Under the pieces are notes generated by a model, which searched no databases, was not told the DNA's origin, and saw only the letters and a program-made list of their open reading frames with translations. DNA of 64,000 nucleotides from Nocardioides sp. NBC_00368 (GTDB taxonomy: Bacteria > Actinomycetota > Actinomycetes > Propionibacteriales > Nocardioidaceae). How positions within the stretch are numbered: position 1 is the stretch's first letter; each line of letters opens with the position of its first letter. The stretch covers positions 5,911,001-5,975,000 of the forward strand of contig NZ_CP107970.1 of assembly GCF_036090055.1 (NCBI RefSeq), written 5' to 3'. Made by a program: the position numbers and the translations under genes. This document shows positions 22,149-31,300 of the stretch, in pieces.

Positions 22149-23152
22149 CAGAACTCAAACTCCGTCTCGCCGATGTTGCGGTTGTATTCGTTGCCGGTGA
22201 CCTGGAAGAAGTCGTGGAACTGGGTGCCGTTGATGCCGGCGTAGAACCACTCGGCGACCGGGTTGGTCTCGACCCCGAACAGCGGCTCCATCCGCATGTT
22301 CTCCAGGGTCATGTCGATGCGGGAGCGCACGAAGGCCTCCAGATCGGCCTGCTCGATGCCGGTGATCGGCCCGTGGGCGAAGAGCATCTCCACGATCCGG
22401 GCCTCGTGGGCGTAGAGGTGCTCGGCGACGCCGCGGACGCGGGCGAAGAGGTCGTCGCGCTCGGCCTCGAACTTGTCGGCCGGGACGGTCGCGGCGTACT
22501 CGTCCAGCGTCGTGTTGAACAGCCAGGCACCGCCGGTGGCGTGCAGGTTCTCGTCGCGGGCGGAGAAGTTGATGCCGCTGATCACGTTCTGCAGCAGGTT
22601 CTTCCCGCCGGACTGGAAGTGCTTGAGGAAGGCGAAGTTGGAGTAGAGGACGCAGTTCTCCATCAGTGTGAAGACGCTCAGCGCGTAGAGCAGGTCCTCG
22701 TCGGCGATGGCGTCCCACACGAAGGCGATCCGCTCGGCCAGCACCGGGTCGTTCTTGTAGGAGTCGTAGAACTCCTCGGTGTCGATCATCAGGGTCTTGT
22801 TGAGCTTCGCGTAGAACGGCGCGTGCATGTTCAGCTCGGCGAACGAGAAGGCGTTGGTCATCATCTGGATCTCGGGCCGCGGGAACGCGTGGAAGAGCCG
22901 GTCGCCCCACACCTCGCCGCCGAGGATCAGCTCGTAGATGGTGAACAGCTTCAGCGTCGTCTTGACCGCGGCCTGCTCGGCGTCGGTCATGTTGACCAGG
23001 AAGTCCTGCTTGTCGTTCTCGACCGGGATCTCCTCGGCGGTCCAGAAGATGCTCCGCTGCTTCTTGGCCAGGTCCTCGGCCATCGGATAGTCGAAGACGT
23101 ACGCCGACTTCTCGGTGCGGATCGGTAGACCCTCGGTGTCGATCAAGCCCAT
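22148..23152 (-). CDS. nrdB: Class I ribonucleoside-diphosphate reductase beta (radical) subunit
   Basis: This is a 334-residue R2-like ferritin-fold protein. The radical-site helix reads FSFAELNMHAPFY, in which the Tyr follows the His by four residues as Tyr122 follows His118 in E. coli. The second metal motif is SARDENLHATGGAW (E-x-x-H). The glutamate before the first His is at i-4 rather than the usual i-3, a variation worth noting. The C-terminus ends NIGETEFEF, the type of acidic aromatic tail that docks onto NrdA. ATG 23152 is preceded by aaggggggc. The gene lies about 130 bases downstream of a cobalamin riboswitch, so expression should rise when B12 is scarce. Confidence 0.93.
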   Translation of the reverse strand: MGLIDTEGLPIRTEKSAYVFDYPMAEDLAKKQRSIFWTAEEIPVENDKQDFLVNMTDAEQAAVKTTLKLFTIYELILGGEVWGDRLFHAFPRPEIQMMTNAFSFAELNMHAPFYAKLNKTLMIDTEEFYDSYKNDPVLAERIAFVWDAIADEDLLYALSVFTLMENCVLYSNFAFLKHFQSGGKNLLQNVISGINFSARDENLHATGGAWLFNTTLDEYAATVPADKFEAERDDLFARVRGVAEHLYAHEARIVEMLFAHGPITGIEQADLEAFVRSRIDMTLENMRMEPLFGVETNPVAEWFYAGINGTQFHDFFQVTGNEYNRNIGETEFEF

Positions 23153-23280
23153 GCCCCCCTTGTTCACGCAGGCCCCGCGGCCCGCTGGATGTCTCGTGCA
23201 TCCGTGCCGGGGCAGGAGAGGACGGCGTCGTACGCGCTCGATCCCCTGACCTTCCCTCGAGGTCGCGGACCCCACCATGA

Positions 23281-23440
23281 GGTGGGCACTGGCAGGTCTT
23301 CGGACTCGTGGGCGTGATCGTGCTCGGTCCTAGTGGCCGTCGCTTCCCAGGAGCCGGCTTGCTCCCAGTGCTTCGTGACGGCGGTCGTTCCCACTCACCG
23401 CTGCGGGGCAGTCCCGGACTCACACCGGGTTCCCTCTTGC
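23281..23440 (-). ncRNA. Cobalamin riboswitch 3 (upstream of nrdBA)
   Basis: On the minus strand the blocks run gggaacccggtgtgagtccg (about 23416-23435), ggactgccccgcagcggtga, ggctcctgggaagc and the B12 box gagtccgaagacctgcca (about 23291-23310). A B12 riboswitch controlling a class I reductase is known from Streptomyces, where it shuts off the class I enzyme while a B12-dependent class II enzyme works. The same logic predicts an nrdJ gene elsewhere in this genome. Confidence 0.93.
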
Positions 23441-23485
23441 CTCTTCCGCCTCGTCACCGAGGTGGAAGAACCAGCTGCGGGCACC

Positions 23486-23513
23486 ACTATATGCGGGAAT
23501 TACACCAATGCAA
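23486..23513 (-). promoter_or_regulatory. Probable nrdBA promoter with candidate NrdR boxes
   Basis: Read on the minus strand, TTGCAT (23508-23513) and TATAGT (23486-23491) are separated by 16 bases, a good housekeeping-type promoter upstream of riboswitch 3. acacaagatctaggaa (23515-23530, minus strand) resembles the NrdR box, and a weaker match overlaps the -10 about three helical turns away. The NrdR reading is tentative. Confidence 0.55.
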
Positions 23514-23584
23514 CTTCCTAGATCTTGTGTTTCGTCGACTCCATGGAACGCTGTGGGTGCGGCCGGAGCCCCGACGTGGCATGA

Positions 23585-23685
23585 TGCCGCCAACGGACAT
23601 GAGGAAGCCGGTGGAACTCCGGCACAGTCGCGCTACTGTGACACCGCCTCGCGGCGGTGGAGTCAGACCCGAGTGTCCGTCCAAC
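23585..23685 (+). ncRNA. Cobalamin riboswitch 4 (upstream of cbtBA)
   Basis: The aptamer is closed by acggaca (23593-23599) pairing with tgtccgt near 23674-23680. Inside are gaggaagccggtggaactcc, ggcacagtcgcgctactgtg and gagtcagacccgagtg. A small hairpin, caggga (23695-23700) with tccctg (23709-23714), ends against the gaggagg ribosome-binding site, suggesting translational control. Riboswitches 3 and 4 are divergent and fill most of the 572-base gene-free gap 23153-23724. Confidence 0.93.
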
Positions 23686-23724
23686 CCCAACGAACAGGGA
23701 CGCAGGTATCCCTGAGGAGGACAT

Positions 23725-23940
23725 ATGTCGCAGCACGCTGTGGCGCCGGTCGCCGGCGCAGATCTGCCCACCATCCCGCTCCGTGAGCTCGCCCCCTGGG
23801 CGCTCTTCTTCGGTCTGCTCGGGCTCCTGGCGCTCTTCTTCATCAGCGCCGACCAGGGCGCCGTCTCGATCCCGTCGGGCACCCTGATCCACGAGTGGGT
23901 CCACGACGGTCGTCACCTGCTCGGCTACCCCTGCCACTGA
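23725..23940 (+). CDS. cbtB: Cobalt transporter subunit CbtB
   Basis: The protein has 71 residues with one membrane helix (APWALFFGLLGLLALFFI) and the diagnostic CbtB ending with histidines, HEWVHDGRHLLGYPCH. CbtB and CbtA form a proposed B12-regulated cobalt import system. ATG 23725 has gaggagg five bases upstream. The stop and the cbtA start share TGATG. The His-rich tail probably handles Co2+. Confidence 0.94.
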   Translation: MSQHAVAPVAGADLPTIPLRELAPWALFFGLLGLLALFFISADQGAVSIPSGTLIHEWVHDGRHLLGYPCH

Positions 23941-24716
23941 TGAGCCCGCGTGCCTTTCTCGTACGCGGCCTGCTAGCCGGCCTCCTCGCCGGGGTCGCCA
24001 CCTTCCTGGTGGCGTACGCCGTCGGTGAGCCGCAGGTCGGTGCTGCCATCGCACTGGAGGAGGCCGGCGCCGACGGACACTCGCACTCGCATGCCACCGA
24101 AGGTGCTGAGGGTGAGGAGGAGGCCGCCGAGGTCTCCCGCACCAACCAGAGCACGTGGGGGCTGCTGACCGGCACCCTCGCGGTCGGCGTCGCGCTCGGC
24201 GGCATCGTCGGGCTCGTCGCCGCGGCCACGCTGGGTCGTCTGGGACGGCTCACCCCGGGCCAGTCGACGGCGCTCGTCACCCTGATCGGGTTCGTCGCGG
24301 TCGCCCTGGTGCCGTTCCTCAAGTACCCGGCGACCCCGCCGGCGGTCGGCAGCGGCGACACCATCGGCGTACGCACCGCGGTCTACTTCGCCTTCCAGGC
24401 CCTCTCGGTCGTGGCGGCGGTGGTCGTGACGTACGCCGCGGTGCGGCTGCGCGGCCGGTTCGGCACCTACCTCTCCGTCGTCGGCGCGATCGCGGCCTAC
24501 CTGGCCGTGATGGTTGTCGCCGGAGAGCTGTTCACGACGGTCAACGAGGTCGGGGACTTCCCGGCCGACACGCTGTGGTTCTTCCGCAGGGCCTCGCTGA
24601 TCACGCTCGCCACGATGTGGGGCGTGCTCGGAGTGGCGCTGACCGGGCTGGTCATTCGTCTGTACGCGGCAGAGCGCGCTGTCGCGGAGCGTAAGGCCCT
24701 CGCCGCCAGCCTGTGA
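23940..24716 (+). CDS. cbtA: Cobalt transporter subunit CbtA
   Basis: This 258-residue membrane protein has five or six helices. It opens SPRAFLVRGLLAGLLAGVATF and has a His/Glu-rich periplasmic or cytoplasmic loop (GADGHSHSHATEGAEGEEE, about residues 42-62) that could bind metal. FLKYPATPPAVG is a conserved CbtA motif. With CbtB it is predicted to import cobalt for corrin synthesis, consistent with riboswitch 4 upstream. The gene is followed after one base by the stop of the convergent ferredoxin/CbiX-like gene. Confidence 0.94.
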   Translation: MSPRAFLVRGLLAGLLAGVATFLVAYAVGEPQVGAAIALEEAGADGHSHSHATEGAEGEEEAAEVSRTNQSTWGLLTGTLAVGVALGGIVGLVAAATLGRLGRLTPGQSTALVTLIGFVAVALVPFLKYPATPPAVGSGDTIGVRTAVYFAFQALSVVAAVVVTYAAVRLRGRFGTYLSVVGAIAAYLAVMVVAGELFTTVNEVGDFPADTLWFFRRASLITLATMWGVLGVALTGLVIRLYAAERAVAERKALAASL

Positions 24717-24717
24717 G

Positions 24718-25389
24718 CTAGCGGGGGAGGCGGTAGGCCTCCACAGGACGGCCGCCGTCCAGGTGATCACGCACGATCACCCGGGCGGCGGCCGCTTCCA
24801 CGTTGCCGTACCAGACGTCGTCGGGCTGCACGCTGAGCACCGGCGCCTGGTTGCACGGGAACTGGCAGCCGGTGTGGGTGATCAGCAGGTCGTCGTCGCC
24901 GAGACCGGCCTCCATCGCGCCCAGGATGACCGCCCTGGCGGTCTCCTCCGAGCCCTTCGCGGTGCAGCGCGGGCCGCGGCAGATCAGCACCTGACGTACG
25001 TGGCCGGGGACCCGCTCCCACGCGGGCGAGGTGAGCCCGGGCTCGGTGCCGGTGATCGGCCTGGTCTCGGCCAGCACCTCGGCGAGCTCGTCACGCGTGG
25101 TCGCCAGCATGGTCGCCACCCGGATCTCCGGGCGTCGTCCGCTGCGTTCGCGCCACCAGTGGGCCGCGATCCGGCGCAGCCAGGAGTGGCCCGGGGCGAG
25201 CGGACCGAGGCTGACCCCGGCCAGGGTGATGGTCTCCACGCCGGCGTCGGCGAGCCGGGTCAGCTCGGCGGAGAGCGAAGGCCCGCCCATCTGCAGGAAG
25301 GCCACGCTCGCGTCGAGCTCGCCGGCCCAGTCGAGCAGGTCCTGGCGCCGGTCGACGTCGGTCACCGACATCCCGACGACCACCCTCAT
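24718..25389 (-). CDS. CbiX-like domain joined to a [2Fe-2S] ferredoxin domain
   Basis: The 223-residue protein has an N-terminal half (1-120) reminiscent of a class II chelatase (CbiX/SirB) domain: SVAFLQMGGPSLSAELTRLA, VETITLAGVSLGPLAPGHSW. The first metal-binding His of CbiX (in GHGS) is not present. The C-terminal half carries cysteines in LICRGPRCTAKG and HTGCQFPCNQAPV, a thioredoxin-like [2Fe-2S] ferredoxin arrangement. It is the last gene of the cobN-cobF-cobQ-cobK operon and overlaps cobK by four bases. A role in cobalt delivery or in reducing a corrin intermediate is plausible but unproven. Confidence 0.72.
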   Translation of the reverse strand: MRVVVGMSVTDVDRRQDLLDWAGELDASVAFLQMGGPSLSAELTRLADAGVETITLAGVSLGPLAPGHSWLRRIAAHWWRERSGRRPEIRVATMLATTRDELAEVLAETRPITGTEPGLTSPAWERVPGHVRQVLICRGPRCTAKGSEETARAVILGAMEAGLGDDDLLITHTGCQFPCNQAPVLSVQPDDVWYGNVEAAAARVIVRDHLDGGRPVEAYRLPR

Positions 25390-26111
25390 CCGAGGCTCCG
25401 GACCCAGGCGACCGCGTCGGCGACGTCATCGACGATGCGGACGCCGTCGGCGCCAGCCGGGCGGCGCACGACCACCACCGGCACGCCGAGCTCGGCCGCC
25501 GCGGCCATCTTCGGCCAGGTGAAGGTGCCGCCGGAGTCCTTGGTGACGAGCACGTCGGTCCGGTGCTCGCTCATCAGCGCGAGCTCGCCCTCGATCTCGT
25601 AGGGGCCACGGCTGGTCAGCAGTGTCCAGGGTTCGGGCAGGTCGAGGTCGGGGCGGTCGACCACGCGGGCGAGAGCCGCGTGGCCGGCCAGCGCCGGGAC
25701 GAACCGGGCGAGCTCCTGGCGCCCGACCGTGATGAACGGACGCTGCCCGAGATCGGCGGCGACCGCTGCGGCTTGGTCGTGGGTGTCGACGTAGGCCCAG
25801 GACGGGTCCGCCGGCCAGCCCGGCCGCTCCAGGCGGAGCAGCGGATGGCCGGTCTGCGCGCAGGCCGCCGCCGCGTTGGCCGAGATGCCACGCGCGAACG
25901 GATGCGTCGCATCGACGACGGCGTCGAAGTGGTCGAGAGCCCCCCTCAAGCCCTCGACCCCTCCGAACCCGCCGATCCGCACCGCGCCCACCGGCAGCCG
26001 GGGCCGAGCCACCCGGCCTGCCAGCGACGAGGTGACGTCCACGCCCTCCTCGAGCAGGCGCGCCGCCAGGTCCCGGGCCTCCCCGGTCCCGCCGAGGATC
26101 AGCAGTCTCAT
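25386..26111 (-). CDS. cobK: Precorrin-6A reductase
   Basis: This is a 241-residue CobK/CbiJ enzyme. It has the N-terminal nucleotide-binding sequence LLILGGTGEARDLAARL, VDATHPFARGISANAAAAC, ITVGRQELARF and TKDSGGTFTWPKMAAAAELGVPV. It uses NADPH to reduce the C18-C19 double bond of precorrin-6A, the product of CobF, and gives precorrin-6B for CobL. Start ATG 26111 overlaps the cobQ stop by four bases. Confidence 0.95.
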   Translation of the reverse strand: MRLLILGGTGEARDLAARLLEEGVDVTSSLAGRVARPRLPVGAVRIGGFGGVEGLRGALDHFDAVVDATHPFARGISANAAAACAQTGHPLLRLERPGWPADPSWAYVDTHDQAAAVAADLGQRPFITVGRQELARFVPALAGHAALARVVDRPDLDLPEPWTLLTSRGPYEIEGELALMSEHRTDVLVTKDSGGTFTWPKMAAAAELGVPVVVVRRPAGADGVRIVDDVADAVAWVRSLG

Positions 26112-27607
26112 CGGATCCCCTCACCGGCGCTCGCGGCGCGACCGGCGGTCGCGAGGTCGAGCAGCGCGTCGACGTCGAGGTGCTCCTCGACGAGGTCGCC
26201 GATCAGGTCCAGGCGGCGCTCACGGGCGGCAGGGAAGGAGACCGAGGACGGCTCGCGGCCCAGCGTGGCCCCGAGGAACGCGCCGCGGAGAGCGTCGCCC
26301 TCCAAGGAGCCGTGCCACATCGTCCCGAAGACGTTGCCGGCCTGCGCGCCACCGAGGAACTCGGTGACCCCGTCGCCGCGGGTGATCCGGCCGTGGTGGA
26401 TCTCGTAGCCGCTCGCCTCGACCCCGAGCGCCGACCCGGTGGGCAGGCGGAGGTTCTTGGCGGGGGCGAAGTCGGTGCGCACATCGAGGAGCCCCAGCCC
26501 CTCGACCTCGGCGACCGACCCCTCGACCCCGTCAGGGTCGGCGATCACACCGCCGAGCATCTGGAAGCCGCCGCAGATCCCGAGGAGCGGGCGGCCGCGG
26601 CGTACGTGCTCGATCAGGGCCACGTCGAGACCGCGCGAGCGCAGCCAGGCCAGATCGCTGATCGTGGACCGGGTGCCGGGCAGCACGACCAGGTCGGCGT
26701 CGGCGACGTCGGCAGGGGAGGAGGCGAAGACGACGTCGAGGTCCGGCTCCAGGCCGAGCGCGTCGACGTCGGTGAAGTTCGAGATGCGGGGGAGGCGTAC
26801 GACTGCGACCTTGCGGGTGGCACCGGCTTCCGCGCGCCGCCCCTCCAGGTCGAGCGCGTCCTCGGAGTCGAGCCACAGCGACGGCTCCCAGGGCAGCACC
26901 CCGAAGACCCGGCGCTCGGTGAGCGACTCCAGCGAGTCGAGCCCGGGCTTCAGCAGCCCGGCGTCGCCGCGGAACTTGTTGATGACAAAACCGCTGATCA
27001 GGGCCTGGTCCTCGGGCTCGAGGAGGGCCAGGGTGCCGTACATCGCCGCGAAGACCCCACCCCGGTCGATGTCGCCCACGACCACGGTCGGCAGCCCGGC
27101 ATGCCGGGCCAACCCCATGTTGACGTAGTCGCCGGCCCGCAGGTTGATCTCCGCCGGGCTGCCGGCACCCTCGGCGACGATCACGTCGAAACGAGAGGCG
27201 AGATCGTCGTACGCAGCATGGGCCGCGGTCGCCAGATGCCGGCGCCCCGCCTCCCAGTCGTGTGAGGACACCTCACCGGCGGGATGCCCCATCAGCACCA
27301 CGTGGCTGCGGCGGTCCGAGCCGGGCTTGAGCAGCACCGGGTTCATCGCCGGTTCCGGGGTGACCCGTGCCGCCAGCGCCTGGACCCACTGCGCCCGGCC
27401 GATCTCGGCGGTCGTCCCGCCGGTTCCGGTGGTCGAGCCTTCACCGGTGGTCGAGCTTGTCGAGACCACCATCGAGTTGTTGGACATGTTCTGCGCCTTG
27501 TAGGGCGCCACCTTCACACCGCGGCGGGCGAACGCCCGGCACAGCCCGGTCGTCACGACCGACTTGCCGGCGTCCGAGGTGGTCCCGGCGACCAGCAGCC
27601 CGCTCAT
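26108..27607 (-). CDS. cobQ: Cobyric acid synthase with a repeat-encoded insertion
   Basis: The 499-residue amidotransferase amidates the b, d, e and g side chains. The N-terminal dethiobiotin-synthetase-like domain has GTTSDAGKSVVTTGLCRAF and APYKAQNMSNNSMVV. The C-terminal glutamine amidotransferase has nucleophile Cys in LLGICGGFQMLGG and His in GTMWHGSLEGD. Between MSNNSMVV and EIGRAQW, where the family normally has only four to six residues, there is an insertion of about 18 residues (about 49-66) made of Ser, Thr and Gly. A palindromic repeat at 27428-27470 encodes it. Start ATG 27607 overlaps the cobF stop by four bases. Confidence 0.94.
   Translation of the reverse strand: MSGLLVAGTTSDAGKSVVTTGLCRAFARRGVKVAPYKAQNMSNNSMVVSTSSTTGEGSTTGTGGTTAEIGRAQWVQALAARVTPEPAMNPVLLKPGSDRRSHVVLMGHPAGEVSSHDWEAGRRHLATAAHAAYDDLASRFDVIVAEGAGSPAEINLRAGDYVNMGLARHAGLPTVVVGDIDRGGVFAAMYGTLALLEPEDQALISGFVINKFRGDAGLLKPGLDSLESLTERRVFGVLPWEPSLWLDSEDALDLEGRRAEAGATRKVAVVRLPRISNFTDVDALGLEPDLDVVFASSPADVADADLVVLPGTRSTISDLAWLRSRGLDVALIEHVRRGRPLLGICGGFQMLGGVIADPDGVEGSVAEVEGLGLLDVRTDFAPAKNLRLPTGSALGVEASGYEIHHGRITRGDGVTEFLGGAQAGNVFGTMWHGSLEGDALRGAFLGATLGREPSSVSFPAARERRLDLIGDLVEEHLDVDALLDLATAGRAASAGEGIR
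27428..27470. repeat. Dispersed palindromic repeat inside cobQ
   Basis: The 25 bases 27446-27470 form a dyad with outer ggtggtcgag and gagaccacc arms around the shared core tcgagcttgtcgaga (27450-27464). A partial extra copy, ggtggtcgagcct, precedes it at 27428-27440. The element lies in frame in the conserved N-terminal region of cobQ. Confidence 0.8.
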
Positions 27608-28395
27608 CGGGTCGTCCGCGGAGCCCGCAGGAGGTAGATGTCCATCACCCAGCCGGACGTGTCCCGCAGCCGGGCGCGCGCCTCCTCGATCGCCGGAAGG
27701 ACCTCGCCGACGGTGCCGGCGACGAGTTCCTCCTCGCGCGTGCCGAGGTTGCCGCCCCACCAGATCCGCCAGTCCTCGAGCCCAGGAAGCTCGACGACGC
27801 GGTTGAGCATCACCACGAGGTTGTCGTGCCCGGCCTCGACGGCCTCGAGCACCGCGCGGCCGGTGGTGACGTAGAGCGGTCGCCCGACGTCGTGGAGCAC
27901 CAGCCGGTGACGGGCGGCGAGCAGCTGCACCGAGGAGATCCCGGGGATGACGTCGACCTCGACGTCGAGCTGTTCGGCGATCTGGTCGACGACGCGGATC
28001 GTGGAGTCGTAGAAGGCCGGGTCGCCCCAGACCAGGAAGCCGACGTCACCGGGGTGCTCGGCGAGCACGGCGAGGTAGCGCTCGACCCGGGCGCGGTGCC
28101 AGTCGGCGACCGCCGTCCGGTACTCCGCGTCGGTCCCGGTGAACTCCTCGCGTCGCTCGCGGGGTGCGTCGGCGACCTTCACCACCCGCGCGGGCGCGGA
28201 CAGATGCCGGTCGAGCAGTTCCTCGCGGGCCCGCACCAGCGGGTCGGGCATGCCCTTCTTGACCGTGCCCGACTTGTCGGTGACCAGGAAGTAGTCGACC
28301 GACCGCATCGCGGCCACGGCCTCGAGCGTGACCTGGTCGGGGTCGCCGGGACCGACGCCGATGATCTTGATCCGACGCTTGCCAGAAGAAGTCAT
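27604..28395 (-). CDS. cobF: Precorrin-6A synthase (deacetylating)
   Basis: This tetrapyrrole methylase of 263 residues has IKIIGVGPGDPDQVTLEAV, a long charged insert (RERREEFTGTDAEYR), FLVWGDPAFYDSTIRVV, IPGISSVQLLAARH and LVVMLNRVVELPG. CobF methylates C1 of precorrin-5 and releases acetate. It is specific to the oxygen-dependent pathway, so it fixes the route used here. ATG 28395 follows gaggaggag and shares TGATG with the cobN stop; an in-frame GTG at 28398 is less likely. Confidence 0.95.
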   Translation of the reverse strand: MTSSGKRRIKIIGVGPGDPDQVTLEAVAAMRSVDYFLVTDKSGTVKKGMPDPLVRAREELLDRHLSAPARVVKVADAPRERREEFTGTDAEYRTAVADWHRARVERYLAVLAEHPGDVGFLVWGDPAFYDSTIRVVDQIAEQLDVEVDVIPGISSVQLLAARHRLVLHDVGRPLYVTTGRAVLEAVEAGHDNLVVMLNRVVELPGLEDWRIWWGGNLGTREEELVAGTVGEVLPAIEEARARLRDTSGWVMDIYLLRAPRTTR

Positions 28396-31300
28396 CACTC
28401 CTCCTCCAGGTCACCTTCGATGTCGAGGTAGATCTCCTGCATCTGCGCGACGAGCTCGGGGTCGGGTTCCTCCCACAGCCCCCGCTCGGCCGCCTCGTGC
28501 AGCCGCTCGACGATGCCGCGCAGCGCCCACGGGTTCGAGGATCGCATGAACTCCTGGTTGGTCTCGTCCAGAACGTACTCGCGGGCGAGCTTCTCGTACA
28601 TCCAGTCCTGCACCACGCCGGCGGTCGCGTCGAAGCCGAAGAGGTAGTCGACGGTCGCGGCCAGCTCGAAGGCGCCCTTGTAGCCGTGGCGCTGCATCGC
28701 CGAGATCCAGCGCGGGTTGACCACGCGGGCCCGGAAGACGCGGTTGGTCTCCTCCTGCAACGTGCGGGTCTTCACGGCGTCGGGGGAGGTGGAGTCGCCG
28801 ACGTACGCCTTCGGATCCGACCCGGTCAGCGCGCGGACGGTGGCGACCATGCCGCCGTGGTACTGGAAGTAGTCGTCGGAGTCGGCGATGTCGTGCTCGG
28901 CGGAGTCGACGTTCTTGGCGGCGACCTTGATCCGGCGGTAGTTGGCGCGCATGTCGTCCGCCGCCGGGGCGCCGTCGAGGTCGCGGCCGTAGGCGAAGCC
29001 GCCCCAGGCTGCGTACACGTCGGCGAGGTCCTGGTCGGAGCGCCAGTTGCCGGCCTCGATCACCTGCAGGATCCCGGCGCCGTACGACCCGGGCTTGGAG
29101 CCGAAGATCCGGGACGTCGCGCGGCGCTGGTCACCGTGTGCCTCCAGGTCCTCCAGCGTGTGCGCGCGGACGAAGTTCTTCTCGGCGGGCTCGTCCAGGT
29201 CGGCGACCATCCGGACCGCGTCGTCGAGCATCGAGACGACGTGCGGGAAGGCGTCGCGGAAGAACCCGGAGATGCGTACGGTCACGTCGATGCGCGGCCT
29301 GCCCAGCTCCTCCAGCGAGATGACGTCGAGGTGGGTGATGCGGCGCGAGGCCTCGTCCCACGCAGGTGCCACGCCGAGCAGCGCGAGCACCTCGGCGACG
29401 TCGTCGCCCGACGTACGCATCGCGCTCGTGCCCCACACGGAGAGCCCGACCGAGGTCGGGTAGTCGCCGGTCTCGTCGAGGTAGCGCTGCAGCAGCGAGT
29501 CGGCCATCGCCTGCCCGGTCTGCCACGCCAGTCGGGAGGGCACCGCGCGCGGGTCGACGGTGTAGAAGTTGCGCCCCGTCGGAAGTACGTTGACGAGCCC
29601 CCGCAGCGGCGAGCCCGACGGCCCCGCGGGGACGAAGCCACCGTCCAGCGCGTGCAGCACGGCTCCCAGCTCGTCGGTGGTCCTCGCCAGCCGGGGCACG
29701 ACCTCGGTCGCGGCGAAGGCGAGAACCTGCTGAACCGCCGGGTCGTCGTGGAGCGTCTCGGCGGCGGCCGGGTCCCAGCCGGCCGCGTCCATCCGCTCCA
29801 CCAGGTCGCGCGCCTGGGTCTCGATCTCGTCGACGGCCCGGGTGTCGGCGCCCTCCTTGAGGCCGAGCGCCGCCCGCAGACCGGGCACGGCGCCGCCGAC
29901 GCCGCCCCACACCTGCGCGGCGCGCAGGATCGAGAGGACCAGGTTGATCCGTGCCTCACCCTCGGGGGCGCCGCCGAGCACGTGCAGGCCGTCGCGGATC
30001 TGGGCGTCCTTGATCTCGCAGAGCCAGCCGTCGATGTGGAGCATGAAGTCGTCGAAGTCGTCGTCCTCGGGACGCTCCTCCATGCCGAGGTCGCGGTGGA
30101 GCTCGGCGGCCTTCATCAGCTGCCAGATCTCGCCGCGGATGGCGGGCAGCTTGGCGGGGTCCATGGAGGAGATCCGGTCGTACTCCTCCATCAGCGACTC
30201 CAGCCGCGCGATGTCGCCGTAGGACTCCGCGCGGGCCATCGGCGGCACCAGGTGGTCGACGATCGTGGCGTGCGCGCGACGCTTGGCCTGGGCGCCCTCG
30301 CCGGGGTCGTTGACCAGGAACGGGTAGATCAGCGGCATGTTGCCGATGGCCGCATCCGGGCCGCATGACGCCGACAGCGCTGCGTTCTTGCCCGGCAGCC
30401 ACTCCATCGAGCCGTGCTTGCCGAGGTGGACGACGGCGTCGGCACCGAAGCCGTGCTCGAGCCAGCGGTAGGCGCCCAGGTAGTGGTGCGAGGGCGGCAG
30501 GTCGGGGTCGTGGTAGATCGCGACCGGGTTCTCGCCGAACCCGCGCGGCGGCTGGATCAGGATGACGATGTTGCCGGCCTGAAGCGTGGCCAGCACCAGC
30601 TCGTTGTTGTCGTTGACGAAGAGCTCGCCCGGCGTCGGCCCCCAGGTCTCGACCATCTGCTCGCGCAGCTCAGCGGGGAGATCCGCGGTCCACTCGTCGT
30701 AGTCGGCCTTGGAGATCCGGACGTGGGCGTCGGTGAGCTGGGCGTTGGTCAGCCACTCCTCGTCCTGGCCGCCGGCGGCGATCAGCGCGTGGATCAGCGC
30801 GTCACCGGCTGCGGTGTCGCCCTCCTCCGCGGCGACGGAGTCGAGGATGCGTACGACCTCGTTGTCGGTCCCCAGGTCGTAGCCCTCCTCGCGGAGCCGG
30901 CGCAGCATCCGGATCGCGGAGACCGGGGTGTCCAGGCCGACCGCGTTGCCGATGCGGGCGTGCTTGGTGGGGTAGGCGGAGAGGACGAGCGCGAGACGCT
31001 TCTCGGGGTTGGGTGTGTGGCGGAGCCGGGCGTGGTTGACCGCGATCCGGGCCACCCGCGCGGCCCGCTCGGGGTCGGCGACGTAGTGGGGGAGACCCTG
31101 CTCGTCGAGCTCCTTGAACGAGAACGGGGCGGTGATGATCCGGCCGTCGAACTCGGGGATCGCGATCTGGTTGGCCGAGTCGAGCGGCGTCACGCCGTCG
31201 TCGGAGGCCTCCCACTCCGCGCGCGAGCTGGTCAGGCAGAGGCCTTGGAGCACCGGGATGTCCAGCGCCGCCATCCGCTCCACGTCCCAGGCCTCGTCCT

